Positions 43,511-57,605 of a stretch of DNA of 64,000 bases are shown here, in pieces. The stretch's first letter is position 1. Every line of letters starts with the position of its first letter. The stretch is from Turbatrix aceti (taxonomy: Eukaryota; Nematoda; Chromadorea; Rhabditida; Panagrolaimidae), in assembly GCA_963969345.1 (NCBI GenBank), contig OZ017767.1, forward strand, positions 1,302,001 to 1,366,000, given 5' to 3'. Below the pieces are notes generated by a model. The model saw only the letters and a list, made by a program, of their open reading frames with translations, was not told the DNA's origin and made no database searches. The position numbers and the translations under genes are program-made.

Positions 43511-44181
43511 TAGTGTTTATCTGATATCAGGTTTAGCCTGATATCAGGGTCTGATACTGATACTGATATCAGATCAGTATCAGTCAGGCAAGAATTTTGA
43601 AAGGTCAACATGATATCATGATAGCAAAAATCAATATCAGTCAGTATCATGATCTCAGAAAAAAGTATCATGATACTGATATCTCGATCAAAAAAACGGA
43701 AGCAACAACAAAAAGCGGGTTTAAAGCAGTGTGGCAAAATTTCGCGAGAGATTACAATCCGTGAAAAAATCTCCGGAGTATAAAAACTAGGTTTTACCGT
43801 CATTTTTTTCGTTATTTTTTATTTTTGAACACTGAAATCTTCTGCGAAATTTTTTTTACCCGAAAGAATCTCCGGATATTCTCCGGAGAAATTCTCTTGA
43901 GAGATTTTGAAGATTCACTTTTTTTACTAGTTTTTCTAAACGACGACAATGCATGTTATTTATTCAAATGAAATTGAATTTGAGATTTTTTGTGGGATTT
44001 TTTTCATATCAGACAGATATCACGATATCAGACTGATATCATGATATCAGCCTGATATCAGGTTACTATCAGTCAGGCACGTTTTTTTTCCTTCAACCTG
44101 ATATCAGTATCAGATCATGATACTTTTTTTAAGTATCAGATCAGATCATGATATCAAAAAAACGGTATCAGATAAACACTA
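43511..44181. mobile_element. hAT-like MITE built of GATATC palindromes, 8-bp TSD (671 bp)
   Basis: Termini TAGTGTTTATCTGATA and ATCAGATAAACACTA, flanked by GTGGTGAA at 43503-43510 and 44182-44189. Both ends are crowded with CTGATATCAG and ATCATGATA palindromes, between which an AT-rich core lies. No open frame. The right flank of the satellite island (58150-58200) lacks it, consistent with later insertion in the left flank. Confidence 0.85.
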
Positions 44182-44254
44182 GTGGTGAACGACACCGCAT
44201 GGAAAATGCCACATTTTTTGTGTCCCACTGAATGCGATCGCTGTGTCTGTCCGT

Positions 44255-44895
44255 GCTGAGCAACAAAATGCAATATCTTGGCTTACGCAAAAAGCTTGTA
44301 ACACCATGCCTCTGCTTATGCAATTGACTTTCAAAAACTAGTCTCCATCCACAAGCTTTCGCAAGGGCGGAAAAATGATGCGCGGAGACAGCTTTTGCCC
44401 CCGTGCTTACGCAAAAAAATTTGATTTACGATACGCGAAGACTGCTCTTGTCCACCTGCATATGCAAAAAGCTTGTAGCGCCAAGCGTAATCATCCGCAT
44501 TGCATTATTCGAAGAGACGCAGAGAAAAAGAACCTATGCACACACGGTGTAAAAGGGTTGGGGGACGTTTTGGGAAGTTAATCCGCAGCAGCACTGCAGT
44601 CAGCAGCGAGTGAAGGGTGGTAGCTTTAATAGAATAAAGCTCTTTGCGCAGTTGATTTTCGAGCGACACAGAAAATTACTACCACGCGGACTAAAATGGC
44701 GTTTTGGCAGCAAAAAGTAAAGGGAAGGTCTGGCTGCCCAATGTCAGTCGCTACTGCAGTAAAAAGGAGTTTATTGCAAAGAAGTAATGATCTGCAAACA
44801 AGTCGCCGTAGTCTAGAGTGTCCGTATGTGGTTGTTATGGGTACTTCTTTTACCGTTTTGTGACCCCGGTTCAATTCTGTACGCGTTCAATTTTT
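44255..44895 (+). repeat. Direct flank repeat, left copy
   Basis: Near-identical to about 58655-59210 (GCTTGTAACACCATGCC...; GGGTTGGGGGACGTTTTGGG; CCGCAGCAGCACTGCAGTCA). The left copy has about 60 bp more around 44375-44435. It brackets the satellite array together with the inverted arms. Confidence 0.75.
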
Positions 44896-44900
44896 TTTAT
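44808..44900 (+). other. tRNA-like segment with A/B-box strings and T run
   Basis: GTAGTCTAGAGTG (A-box-like) and GGTTCAATTCTGTACG (B-box-like) are followed by a T run. A second copy lies at 59126-59216. The order matches the segment in each satellite unit, but a full cloverleaf cannot be drawn, so it is not called a tRNA gene. Confidence 0.45.
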
Positions 44901-47900
44901 GTTTTCTCCGTATAACAAAAAAATTGGCAATGTCAAAAATATTAATTTTTTTTGCTTTTTGTTACATGGATCGTTAACTGAAATAAAAATGAAAAATGTT
45001 GGTATAAAGGCGGATATTTTTGAACAGTTATTATAAAAATTTTGTCAAAGCGAATTACGCGGTTTGTAGCCTGCCAAAAGTTAACTCGGAAAAACCTAAC
45101 ACGGAAATTGTGGCATGATTAGGAGTGTAAACTAGATCACTTGAATGGTAAAAATTTTTGTATCTACTTATCGTGACTTAAAAAAATCACTAGTGATCTG
45201 GGTGATAAAGGTGCGTAAAAACAGATAACGCCATTGAACGTATCTCGTAAAAGTGGTCCGTGTAGTGTGTTTTTCCGCTCCTAAAAGGTGTTTAAAATTA
45301 AAAAAAAATTTAAAACTAAATCCTTGTTGTCAAAAAAAAGAAAAAATCGGCACGGAATTGAACCTGGGCAAAAAGATGGCGCAATTAGTAGCTGCGATGG
45401 AAAGCCACTAGACTACACATGTTGATTTGGCTGCCCTTTACGGTCATACATAAATTTAGAGTCGAATCTGACTGACGACGGCGAAGGTAGGACACTAACT
45501 TTGAAGTGATCTGGAGGTGACAAAAGTTGTCTGATCGAAACAATGAAAAATGCTTTAGGATCAACTTTTTACGGACTTGCGATTGATGCCACACGCGTGT
45601 TTGTATCGTAACTTTAAAGGGTAAATTATTCACTTGAAAGGTAAAAATTCTGTCTCTCTTGCAAAAAGGTGTTTGTCGTGACGTCCAAATATCACTAGGG
45701 ATCGGGGTGATAAAGGTGCGTAAAAACAGATAACGCCATTGAACGTATCTCGTAAAAGCGGTCCGTGTAGTGTGTTTTTCCGCTCCTAAAAGGTGTTTAA
45801 AATTTAAAAAAAATTTAAAACTAAATCCTTGTTGTCAAAAAAAAGAAAAAATCGGCACGGAATTGAACCTGGGCAAAAAGATGGCGCAATTAGTAGCTGC
45901 GATGGAAAGCCACTAGACTACACATGTTGATTTGGCTGCCCTTTACGGTCATACATAAATGTAGAGTCGAATCTGACTGACGACGGCGAAGGTAGGACAC
46001 TAACTTTGAAGTGATCTGGAGGTGACAAAAGTAGTCTGATCGAAACAATGAAAAATGCTTTAGGATCAACTTTTTACGGACTTGCGATTGATGCCACACG
46101 CGTGTTTGTATCGTAACTTTAAAGGGTAAATTATTCACTTGAAAGGTAAAAATTCTGTCTCTCTTGCAAAAAGGTGTTTGTCGTGACGTCCAAATATCAC
46201 TAGGGATCGGGGTGATAAAGGTGCGTAAAAACAGATAACGCCATTGAACGTATCTCGTAAAAGCGGTCCGTGTAGTGTGTTTTTCCGCTCCTAAAAGGTG
46301 TTTAAAATTTAAAAAAAATTTAAAACTAAATCCTTGTTGTCAAAAAAAAGAAAAAATCGGCACGGAATTGAACCTGGGCAAAAAGATGGCGCAATTAGTA
46401 GCTGCGATGGAAAGCCACTAGACTACACATGTTGATTTGGCTGCCCTTTACGGTCATACATAAATGTAGAGTCGAATCTGACTGACGACGGCGAAGGTAG
46501 GACACTAACTTTGAAGTGATCTGGAGGTGACAAAAGTAGTCTGATCGAAACAATGAAAAATGCTTTAGGATCAACTTTTTACGGACTTGCGATTGATGCC
46601 ACACGCGTGTTTGTATCGTAACTTTAAAGGGTAAATTATTCACTTGAAAGGTAAAAATTCTGTCTCTCTTGCAAAAAGGTGTTTGTCGTGACGTCCAAAT
46701 ATCACTAGGGATCGGGGTGATAAAGGTGCGTAAAAACAGATAACGCCATTGAACGTATCTCGTAAAAGCGGTCCGTGTAGTGTGTTTTTCCGCTCCTAAA
46801 AGGTGTTTAAAATTTAAAAAAAATTTAAAACTAAATCCTTGTTGTCAAAAAAAAGAAAAAATCGGCACGGAATTGAACCTGGGCAAAAAGATGGCGCAAT
46901 TAGTAGCTGCGATGGAAAGCCACTAGACTACACATGTTGATTTGGCTGCCCTTTACGGTCATACATAAATGTAGAGTCGAATCTGACTGACGACGGCGAA
47001 GGTAGGACACTAACTTTGAAGTGATCTGGAGGTGACAAAAGTAGTCTGATCGAAACAATGAAAAATGCTTTAGGATCAACTTTTTACGGACTTGCGATTG
47101 ATGCCACACGCGTGTTTGTATCGTAACTTTAAAGGGTAAATTATTCACTTGAAAGGTAAAAATTCTGTCTCTCTTGCAAAAAGGTGTTTGTCGTGACGTC
47201 CAAATATCACTAGGGATCGGGGTGATAAAGGTGCGTAAAAACAGATAACGCCATTGAACGTATCTCGTAAAAGCGGTCCGTGTAGTGTGTTTTTCCGCTC
47301 CTAAAAGGTGTTTAAAATTTAAAAAAAATTTAAAACTAAATCCTTGTTGTCAAAAAAAAGAAAAAATCGGCACGGAATTGAACCTGGGCAAAAAGATGGC
47401 GCAATTAGTAGCTGCGATGGAAAGCCACTAGACTACACATGTTGATTTGGCTGCCCTTTACGGTCATACATAAATGTAGAGTCGAATCTGACTGACGACG
47501 GCGAAGGTAGGACACTAACTTTGAAGTGATCTGGAGGTGACAAAAGTAGTCTGATCGAAACAATGAAAAATGCTTTAAGATCAACTTTTTACGGACTTGC
47601 GATTGATGCCACACGCGTGTTCGTATCGTAACTTTAAAGGGTAAATTATTCACTTGAAAGGTAAAAATTCTGTCTCTCTTGCAAAAAGGTGTTTGTCGTG
47701 ACGTCCAAATATCACTAGGGATCGGGGTGATAAAGGTGCGTAAAAACAGATAACGCCATTGAACGTATCTCGTAAAAGTGGTCCGTGTTTTTTTCTTTTT
47801 CCGCTCCTAAAAGGTGTTTAAAATTTTAAAAAAATTTAAAACTAAATCCTTGTTGTCAAAAAAAAGAAAAATCGGCACGGAATTGAACCTGGGCAAAAAG

Positions 47901-50900
47901 ATGGCGCAATTAGTAGCTGCGATGGAAAGCCACTAGACCACACATGTTGATTTTGCTGCCCTTTACGGTCATACATAAATTTAGAGTCGAATCTGACTGA
48001 CGACGGCGAAGGTAGGACACTAACTTTGAAGTGATCTGGAGGTGACAAAAGTAGTCTGATCGAAACAATGAAAAATGCTTTAAGATCAACTTTTTACGGA
48101 CTTGCGATTGATGCCACACGCGTGTTCGTATCGTAACTTTAAAGGGTAAATTATTCACTTGAAAGGTAAAAATTCTGTCTCTCTTGCAAAAAGGTGTTTG
48201 TCGTGACGTCCAAATATCACTAGGGATCGGGGTGATAAAGGTGCGTAAAAACAGATAACGCCATTGAACGTATCTCGTAAAAGCGGTCCGTGTAGTGTGT
48301 TTTTCCGCTCCTAAAAGGTGTTTAAAATTTAAAAAAAATTTAAAACTAAATCCTTGTTGTCAAAAAAAAGAAAAAATCGGCACGGAATTGAACCTGGGCA
48401 AAAAGATGGCGCAATTAGTAGCTGCGATGGAAAGCCACTAGACTACACATGTTGATTTGGCTGCCCTTTACGGTCATACCTAAATGTAGAGTCGAATCTG
48501 ACTGACGACGGCGAAGGTAGGACACTAACTTTGAAGTGATCTGGAGGTGACAAAAGTAGTCTGATCGAAACAATGAAAAATGCTTTAAGATCAACTTTTT
48601 ACGGACTTGCGATTGATGCCACACGCGTGTTCGTATCGTAACTTTAAAGGGTAAATTATTCACTTGAAAGGTAAAAATTCTGTCTCTCTTGCAAAAAGGT
48701 GTTTGTCGTGACGTCCAAATATCACTAGGGATCGGGGTGATAAAGGTGCGTAAAAACAGATAACGCCATTGAACGTATCTCGTAAAAGTGGTCCGTGTTT
48801 TTTTCTTTTTCCGCTCCTAAAAGGTGTTTAAAATTTTAAAAAAATTTAAAACTAAATCCTTGTTGTCAAAAAAAAGAAAAATCGGCACGGAATTGAACCT
48901 GGGCAAAAAGATGGCGCAATTAGTAGCTGCGATGGAAAGCCACTAGACCACACATGTTGATTTTGCTGCCCTTTACGGTCATACATAAATTTAGAGTCGA
49001 ATCTGACTGACGACGGCGAAGGTAGGACACTAACTTTGAAGTGATCTGGAGGTGACAAAAGTAGTCTGATCGAAACAATGAAAAATGCTTTAAGATCAAC
49101 TTTTTACGGACTTGCGATTGATGCCACACGCGTGTTCGTATCGTAACTTTAAAGGGTAAATTATTCACTTGAAAGGTAAAAATTCTGTCTCTCTTGCAAA
49201 AAGGTGTTTGTCGTGACGTCCAAATATCACTAGGGATCGGGGTGATAAAGGTGCGTAAAAACAGATAACGCCATTGAACGTATCTCGTAAAAGTGGTCCG
49301 TGTTTTTTTCTTTTTCCGCTCCTAAAAGGTGTTTAAAATTTTAAAAAAATTTAAAACTAAATCCTTGTTGTCAAAAAAAAGAAAAAATCGGCACGGAATT
49401 GAACCTGGGCAAAAAGATGGCGCAATTAGTAGCTGCGATGGAAAGCCACTAGACCACACATGTTGATTTTGCTGCCCTTTACGGTCATACATAAATTTAG
49501 AGTCGAATCTGACTGACGACGGCGAAGGTAGGACACTAACTTTGAAGTGATCTGGAGGTGACAAAAGTAGTCTGATCGAAACAATGAAAAATGCTTTAAG
49601 ATCAACTTTTTACGGACTTGCGATTGATGCCACACGCGTGTTCGTATCGTAACTTTAAAGGGTAAATTATTCACTTGAAAGGTAAAAATTCTGTCTCTCT
49701 TGCAAAAAGGTGTTTGTCGTGACGTCCAAATATCACTAGGGATCGGGGTGATAAAGGTGCGTAAAAACAGATAACGCCATTGAACGTATCTCGTAAAAGT
49801 GGTCCGTGTTTTTTTCTTTTTCCGCTCCTAAAAGGTGTTTAAAATTTTAAAAAAATTTAAAACTAAATCCTTGTTGTCAAAAAAAAGAAAAAATCGGCAC
49901 GGAATTGAACCTGGGCAAAAAGATGGCGCAATTGGTGGCTGCGATGGAAAGCCACTAGACTACACATGTTGATTTGGCTGCCCTTTACGGTCATACATAA
50001 ATTTAGAGTCGAATCTGACTGACGACGGCGAAGGTAGGACACTAACTTTGAAGTGATCTGGAGGTGACAAAAGTGTCTGATCGAAACAATGAAAAATGCT
50101 TTAGGATCAACTTTTTACGGACTTGCGATTGATGCCACACGCGTGTTTGTATCGTAACTTTAAAGGGTAAATTATTCACTTGAAAGGTAAAAATTCTGTC
50201 TTTCTTGCAAAAAGGTGTTTGTCGTGACGTCCAAATAGCACTAGGGATCGGGGTGATAAAGGTGCGTAAAAACAGAAAACGCCATTGAACGTATCTCGTA
50301 AAAGCGGTCCGTGTAGTGTGTTTTTCCGCTCCTAAAAGGTGTTTAAAATTTAAAAAAAAATTAAAAACTAACTGTCTCTTTTGCAAAAAGGTGTTTGTCG
50401 TGACGTCCAAATATCACTAGGGATCGGGGTGATAAAGGTGCGTAAAAACAGATAACGCCATTGAACGTATCTCGTAAAAGCGGTCCGTGTAGTGTGTTTT
50501 TCCGCTCCTAAAAGGTGTTTAAAATTTAAAAAAAATTTAAAACTAAATCCTTGTTGTCAAAAAAAAGAAAAAATCGGCACGGAATTGAACCTGGGCAAAA
50601 AGATGGCGCAATTAGTAGCTGCGATGGAAAGCCACTAGACTACACATGTTGATTTTGTTGCCCTTTACGGTCATACATAAATTTAGAGTCGAATCTGACT
50701 GACGACGGCGAAGGTAGGACACTAACTTTGAAGTGATCTGGAGGTGACAAAAGTAGTCTCTTTAAAGGGTAAATTATTCACTTGAAAGGTAAAAATTCTG
50801 TCTCTCTTGCAAAAAGGTGTTTGTCGTGACGTCCAAATATCACTAGGGATCGGGGTGATAAAGGTGCGTAAAAACAGATAACGCCATTGAACGTATCTCG

Positions 50901-53900
50901 TAAAAGCGGTCCGTGTAGTGTGTTTTTCCGCTCCTAAAAGGTGTTTAAAATTTAAAAAAAATTTAAAACTAAATCCTTGTTGTCAAAAAAAAGAAAAAAT
51001 CGGCACGGAATTGAACCTGGGCAAAAAGATGGCGCAATTAGTAGCTGCGATGGAAAGCCACTAGACCACACATGTTGATTTTGCTGCCCTTTACGGTCAT
51101 ACATAAATTTAGAGTCGAATCTGACTGACGACGGCGAAGGTAGGACACTAACTTTGAAGTGATCTGGAGGTGACAAAAGTAGTCTGATCGAAACAATGAA
51201 AAATGCTTTAGGATCAACTTTTTACGGACTTGCGATTGATGCCACACGCGTGTTTGTATCGTAACTTTAAAGGGTAAATTATTCACTTGAAAGGTAAAAA
51301 TTCTGTCTCTCTTGCAAAAAGGTGTTTGTCGTGACGTCCAAATATCACTAGGGATCGGGGTGATAAAGGTGCGTAAAAACAGATAACGCCATTGAACGTA
51401 TCTCGTAAAAGCGGTCCGTGTAGTGTGTTTTTCCGCTCCTAAAAGGTGTTTAAAATTTAAAAAAAATTTAAAACTAAATCCTTGTTGTCAAAAAAAAGAA
51501 AAAATCGGCACGGAATTGAACCTGGGCAAAAAGATGGCGCAATTAGTAGCTGCGATGGAAAGCCACTAGACCACACATGTTGATTTTGCTGCCCTTTACG
51601 GTCATACATAAATTTAGAGTCGAATCTGACTGACGACGGCGAAGGTAGGACACTAACTTTGAAGTGATCTGGAGGTGACAAAAGTGTCTGATCGAAACAA
51701 TGAAAAATGCTTTAGGATCAACTTTTTACGGACTTGCGATTGATGCCACACGCGTGTTTGTATCGTAACTTTAAAGGGTAAATTATTCACTTGAAAGGTA
51801 AAAATTCTGTCTCTCTTGCAAAAAGGTGTTTGTCGTGACGTCCAAATATCACTAGGGATCGGGGTGATAAAGGTGCGTAAAAACAGATAACGCCATTGAA
51901 CGTATCTCGTAAAAGTGGTCCGTGTAATGTTTTTCCGCTCCTAAAAGGTGTTTAAAATTTAAAAAAAATTTAAAACTAAATCCTTGTTGTCAAAAAAAAG
52001 AAAAAATCGGCACGGAATTGAACCTGGGCAAAAAGATGGCGCAATTAGTAGCTGCGATGGAAAGCCACTAGACCACACATGTTGATTTTGCTGCCCTTTA
52101 CGGTCATACATAAATTTAGAGTCGAATCTGACTGACGACGGCGAAGGTAGGACACTAACTTTGAAGTGATCTGGAGGTGACAAAAGTAGTCTGATCGAAA
52201 CAATGAAAAATGCTTTAGGATCAACTTTTTACGGACTTGCGATTGATGCAACACGCGTGTTTGTATCGTAACTTTAAAGGGTAAATTATTCACTTGAAAG
52301 GTAAAAATTCTGTCTCTCTTGCAAAAAGGTGTTTGTCGTGACGTCCAAATATCACTAGGGATCGGGGTGATAAAGGTGCGTAAAAACAGATAACGCCATT
52401 GAACGTATCTCGTAAAAGCGGTCCGTGTAGTGTGTTTTTCCGCTCCTAAAAGGTGTTTAAAATTTAAAAAAAATTTAAAACTAAATCCTTGTTGTCAAAA
52501 AAAAGAAAAAATCGGCACGGAATTGAACCTGGGCAAAAAGATGGCGCAATTAGTAGCTGCGATGGAAAGCCACTAGACTACACATGTTGATTTGGCTGCC
52601 CTTTACGGTCATACATAAATGTAGAGTCGAATCTGACTGACGACGGCGAAGGTAGGACACTAACTTTGAAGTGATCTGGAGGTGACAAAAGTAGTCTGAT
52701 CGAAACAATGAAAAATGCTTTAGGATCAACTTTTTACGGACTTGCGATTGATGCCACACGCGTGTTTGTATCGTAACTTTAAAGGGTAAATTATTCACTT
52801 GAAAGGTAAAAATTCTGTCTCTCTTGCAAAAAGGTGTTTGTCGTGACGTCCAAATATCACTAGGGATCGGGGTGATAAAGGTGCGTAAAAACAGATAACG
52901 CCATTGAACGTATCTCGTAAAAGCGGTCCGTGTAGTGTGTTTTTCCGCTCCTAAAAGGTGTTTAAAATTTAAAAAAAATTTAAAACTAAATCCTTGTTGT
53001 CAAAAAAAAGAAAAAATCGGCACGGAATTGAACCTGGGCAAAAAGATGGCGCAATTAGTAGCTGCGATGGAAAGCCACTAGACTACACATGTTGATTTGG
53101 CTGCCCTTTACGGTCATACATAAATGTAGAGTCGAATCTGACTGACGACGGCGAAGGTAGGACACTAACTTTGAAGTGATCTGGAGGTGACAAAAGTAGT
53201 CTGATCGAAACAATGAAAAATGCTTTAGGATCAACTTTTTACGGACTTGCGATTGATGCCACACGCGTGTTTGTATCGTAACTTTAAAGGGTAAATTATT
53301 CACTTGAAAGGTAAAAATTCTGTCTCTCTTGCAAAAAGGTGTTTGTCGTGACGTCCAAATATCACTAGGGATCGGGGTGATAAAGGTGCGTAAAAACAGA
53401 TAACGCCATTGAACGTATCTCGTAAAAGCGGTCCGTGTAGTGTGTTTTTCCGCTCCTAAAAGATGTTTAAAATTTAAAAAAAATTTAAAACTAAATCCTT
53501 GTTGTCAAAAAAAAGAAAAAATCGGCACGGAATTGAACCTGGGCAAAAAGATGGCGCAATTAGTAGCTGCGATGGAAAGCCACTAGACCACACATGTTGA
53601 TTTTGCTCCCCTTTACGGTCATACATAAATTTAGAGTCGAATCTGACTGACGACGGCGAAGGTAGGACACTAACTTTGAAGTGATCTGGAGGTGAAAAAA
53701 GTTGTCTGATCGAAACAATGAAAAATGCTTTAGGATCAACTTTTTACGGACTTGCGATTGATGCCACACGCGTGTTTGTATCGTAACTTTAAAGGGTAAA
53801 TTATTCACTTGAAAGGTAAAAATTCTGTCTCTCTTGCAAAAAGGTGTTTGTCGTGACGTCCAAATATCACTAGGGATCGGGGTGATAAAGGTGCGTAAAA

Positions 53901-54836
53901 ACAGATAACGCCATTGAACGTATCTCGTAAAAGTGGTCCGTGTTTTTTTCTTTTTCCGCTCCTAAAAGGTGTTTAAAATTTAAAAAAAATTTAAAACTAA
54001 ATCCTTGTTGTCAAAAAAAAGAAAAAATCGGCACGGAATTGAACCTCGGCAAAAAGATGGCGCAATTAGTAGCTGCGATGGAAAGCCACTAGACTACACA
54101 TGTTGATTTGGCTGCCCTTTACGGTCATACATAAATTTAGAGTCGAATCTGACTGACGACGGCGAAGGTAGGACACTAACTTTGAAGTGATCTGGAGGTG
54201 ACAAAAGTAGTCTGATCGAAACAATGAAAAATGCTTTAGGATCAACTTTTTACGGACTTGCGATTGATGCCACACGCGTGTTTGTATCGTAACTTTAAAG
54301 GGTAAATTATTCACTTGAAAGGTAAAAATTCTGTCTCTCTTGCAAAAAGGTGTTTGTCGTGACGTCCAAATATCACTAGGGATCGGGGTGATAAAGGTGC
54401 GTAAAAACAGATAACGCCATTGAACGTATCTCGTAAAAGTGGTCCGGTAGTGTGTTTTTCCGCTCCTAAAAGGTGTTTAAAATTTAAAAAAAATTTAAAA
54501 CTAAATCCTTGTTGTCAAAAAAAAGAAAAAATCGGCACGGAATTGAACCTCGGCAAAAAGATGGCGCAATTAGTAGCTGCGATGGAAAGCCACTAGACTA
54601 CACATGTTGATTTTGTTGCCCTTTACGGTCATACATAAATTTAGAGTCGAATCTGACTGACGACGGCGAAGGTAGGACACTAACTTTGAAGTGATCTGGA
54701 GGTGACAAAAGTGTCTGATCGAAACAATGAAAAATGCTTTAGGATCAACTTTTTACGGACTTGCGATTGATGCCACACGCGTGTTTGTATCGTAACTTTA
54801 AAGGGTAAATTATTCACTTGAAAGGTAAAAATTCTG

Positions 54837-54957
54837 TCTCTGCGGTGTGCGGACGCCAAACACGGGTCGGGGTGTGGTGCGTCGCGCCTGACGTCCGAAG
54901 CGGCCGGAGTGGCCGCCCAGGTGCACGTCCGCAGGGGCGGACGCCTCCGGGCGGGTG
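54837..54957. other. GC-rich block replacing part of one satellite unit
   Basis: About 120 bp (GCGGTGTGCGGACGCC ... CGCAGGGGCGGACGCCTCCG) replaces the CTTGCAAAAAGG...GGATCGG part of a unit. It is much richer in G+C than any neighbour and holds GGCGTCCGC-type inverted motifs. Confidence 0.8.
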
Positions 54958-57405
54958 ATAAAGGTGCGTAAAAACAGATAACGCCATTGAACGTATCTCG
55001 TAAAAGCGGTCCGTGTAGTGTGTTTTTCCGCTCCTAAAAGGTGTTTAAAATTTAAAAAAAATTTAAAACTAAATCCTTGTTGTCAAAAAAAAGAAAAAAT
55101 CGGCACGGAATTGAACCTGGGCAAAAAGATGGCGCAATTAGTAGCTGCGATGGAAAGCCACTAGACCACACATGTTGATTTTGCTGCCCTTTACGGTCAT
55201 ACATAAATTTAGAGTCGAATCTGACTGACGACGGCGAAGGTAGGACACTAACTTTGAAGTGATCTGGAGGTGACAAAAGTAGTCTGATCGAAACAATGAA
55301 AAATGCTTTAGGATCAACTTTTTACGGACTTGCGATTGATGCCACACGCGTGTTTGTATCGTAACTTTAAAGGGTAAATTATTCACTTGAAAGGTAAAAA
55401 TTCTGTCTCTCTTGCAAAAAGGTGTTTGTCGTGACGTCCAAATATCACTAGGGATCGGGGTGATAAAGGTGCGTAAAAACAGATAACGCCATTGAACGTA
55501 TCTCGTAAAAGCGGTCCGTGTAGTGTGTTTTTCCGCTCCTAAAAGGTGTTTAAAATTTAAAAAAAATTTAAAACTAAATCCTTGTTGTCAAAAAAAAGAA
55601 AAAATCGGCACGGAATTGAACCTGGGCAAAAAGATGGCGCAATTAGTAGCTGCGATGGAAAGCCACTAGACCACACATGTTGATTTTGCTGCCCTTTACG
55701 GTCATACATAAATTTAGAGTCGAATCTGACTGACGACGGCGAAGGTAGGACACTAACTTTGAAGTGATCTGGAGGTGACAAAAGTAGTCTGATCGAAACA
55801 ATGAAAAATGCTTTAGGATCAACTTTTTACGGACTTGCGATTGATGCCACACGCGTGTTTGTATCGTAACTTTAAAGGGTAAATTATTCACTTGAAAGGT
55901 AAAAATTCTGTCTCTCTTGCAAAAAGGTGTTTGTCGTGACGTCCAAATATCACTAGGGATCGGGGTGATAAAGGTGCGTAAAAACAGATAACGCCATTGA
56001 ACGTATCTCGTAAAAGCGGTCCGTGTAGTGTGTTTTTCCGCTCCTAAAAGGTGTTTAAAATTTAAAAAAAATTTAAAACTAAATCCTTGTTGTCAAAAAA
56101 AAGAAAAAATCGGCACGGAATTGAACCTGGGCAAAAAGATGGCGCAATTAGTAGCTGCGATGGAAAGCCACTAGACCACACATGTTGATTTTGCTGCCCT
56201 TTACGGTCATACATAAATTTAGAGTCGAATCTGACTGACGACGGCGAAGGTAGGACACTAACTTTGAAGTGATCTGGAGGTGACAAAAGTAGTCTGATCG
56301 AAACAATGAAAAATGCTTTAGGATCTACTTTTTACGGACTTGCGATTGATGCCACACGCGTGTTTGTATCGTAACTTTAAAGGGTAAATTATTCACTTGA
56401 AAGGTAAAAATTCTGTCTCTCTTGCAAAAAGGTGTTTGTCGTGACGTCCAAATATCACTAGGGATCGGGGTGATAAAGGTGCGTAAAAACAGATAACGCC
56501 ATTGAACGTATCTCGTAAAAGCGGTCCGTGTAGTGTGTTTTTCCGCTCCTTAAAGGTGTTTAAAATTTAAAAAAAATTTAAAACTAAATCCTTGTTGTCA
56601 AAAAAAAGAAAAAATCGGCACGGAATTGAACCTGGGCAAAAAGATGGCGCAATTAGTAGCTGCGATGGAAAGCCACTAGACTACACATGTTGATTTGGCT
56701 GCCCTTTACGGTCATACATAAATTTAGAGTCGAATCTGACTGACGACGGCGAAGGTAGGACACTAACTTTGAAGTGATCTGGAGGTGACAAAAGTAGTCT
56801 GATCGAAACAATGAAAAATGCTTTAGGATCTACTTTTTACGGACTTGCGATTGATGCCACACGCGTGTTTGTATCGTAACTTTAAAGGGTAAATTATTCA
56901 CTTGAAAGGTAAAAATTCTGTCTCTCTTGCAAAAAGGTGTTTGTCGTGACGTCCAAATATCACTAGGGATCGGGGTGATAAAGGTGCGTAAAAACAGATA
57001 ACGCCATTGAACGTATCTCGTAAAAGTGGTCCGTGTAATGTTTTTCCGCTCCTAAAAGGTGTTTAAAATTTAAAAAAAATTTAAAACTAAATCCTTGTTG
57101 TCAAAAAAAAGAAAAAATCGGCACGGAATTGAACCTGGGCAAAAAGATGGCGCAATTAGTAGCTGCGATGGAAAGCCACTAGACCACACATGTTGATTTT
57201 GCTGCCCTTTACGGTCATACATAAATTTAGAGTCGAATCTGACTGACGACGGCGAAGGTAGGACACTAACTTTGAAGTGATCTGGAGGTGACAAAAGTAG
57301 TCTGATCGAAACAATGAAAAATGCTTTAGGATCAACTTTTTACGGACTTGCGATTGATGCCACACGCGTGTTTGTATCGTAACTTTAAAGGGTAAATTAT
57401 TCACT

Positions 57406-57605
57406 NNNNNNNNNNNNNNNNNNNNNNNNNNNNNNNNNNNNNNNNNNNNNNNNNNNNNNNNNNNNNNNNNNNNNNNNNNNNNNNNNNNNNNNNNNNNNNN
57501 NNNNNNNNNNNNNNNNNNNNNNNNNNNNNNNNNNNNNNNNNNNNNNNNNNNNNNNNNNNNNNNNNNNNNNNNNNNNNNNNNNNNNNNNNNNNNNNNNNNN
57601 NNNNN
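57406..57605. other. Assembly gap (200 N)
   Basis: Exactly 200 unspecified bases inside the satellite array. The true length is unknown. Confidence 0.99.

Noticed and set aside
45348..45419. True tRNA genes in the satellite
   Set aside because: A- and B-box strings are present but no complete acceptor, anticodon and T stems can be drawn, so only tRNA-like is claimed.
45385..57404. Repeated 82-, 74- and 68-codon minus-strand open frames
   Set aside because: They recur because the satellite unit recurs; they lack start context, splice signals or protein-like features and overlap the tRNA-like block.
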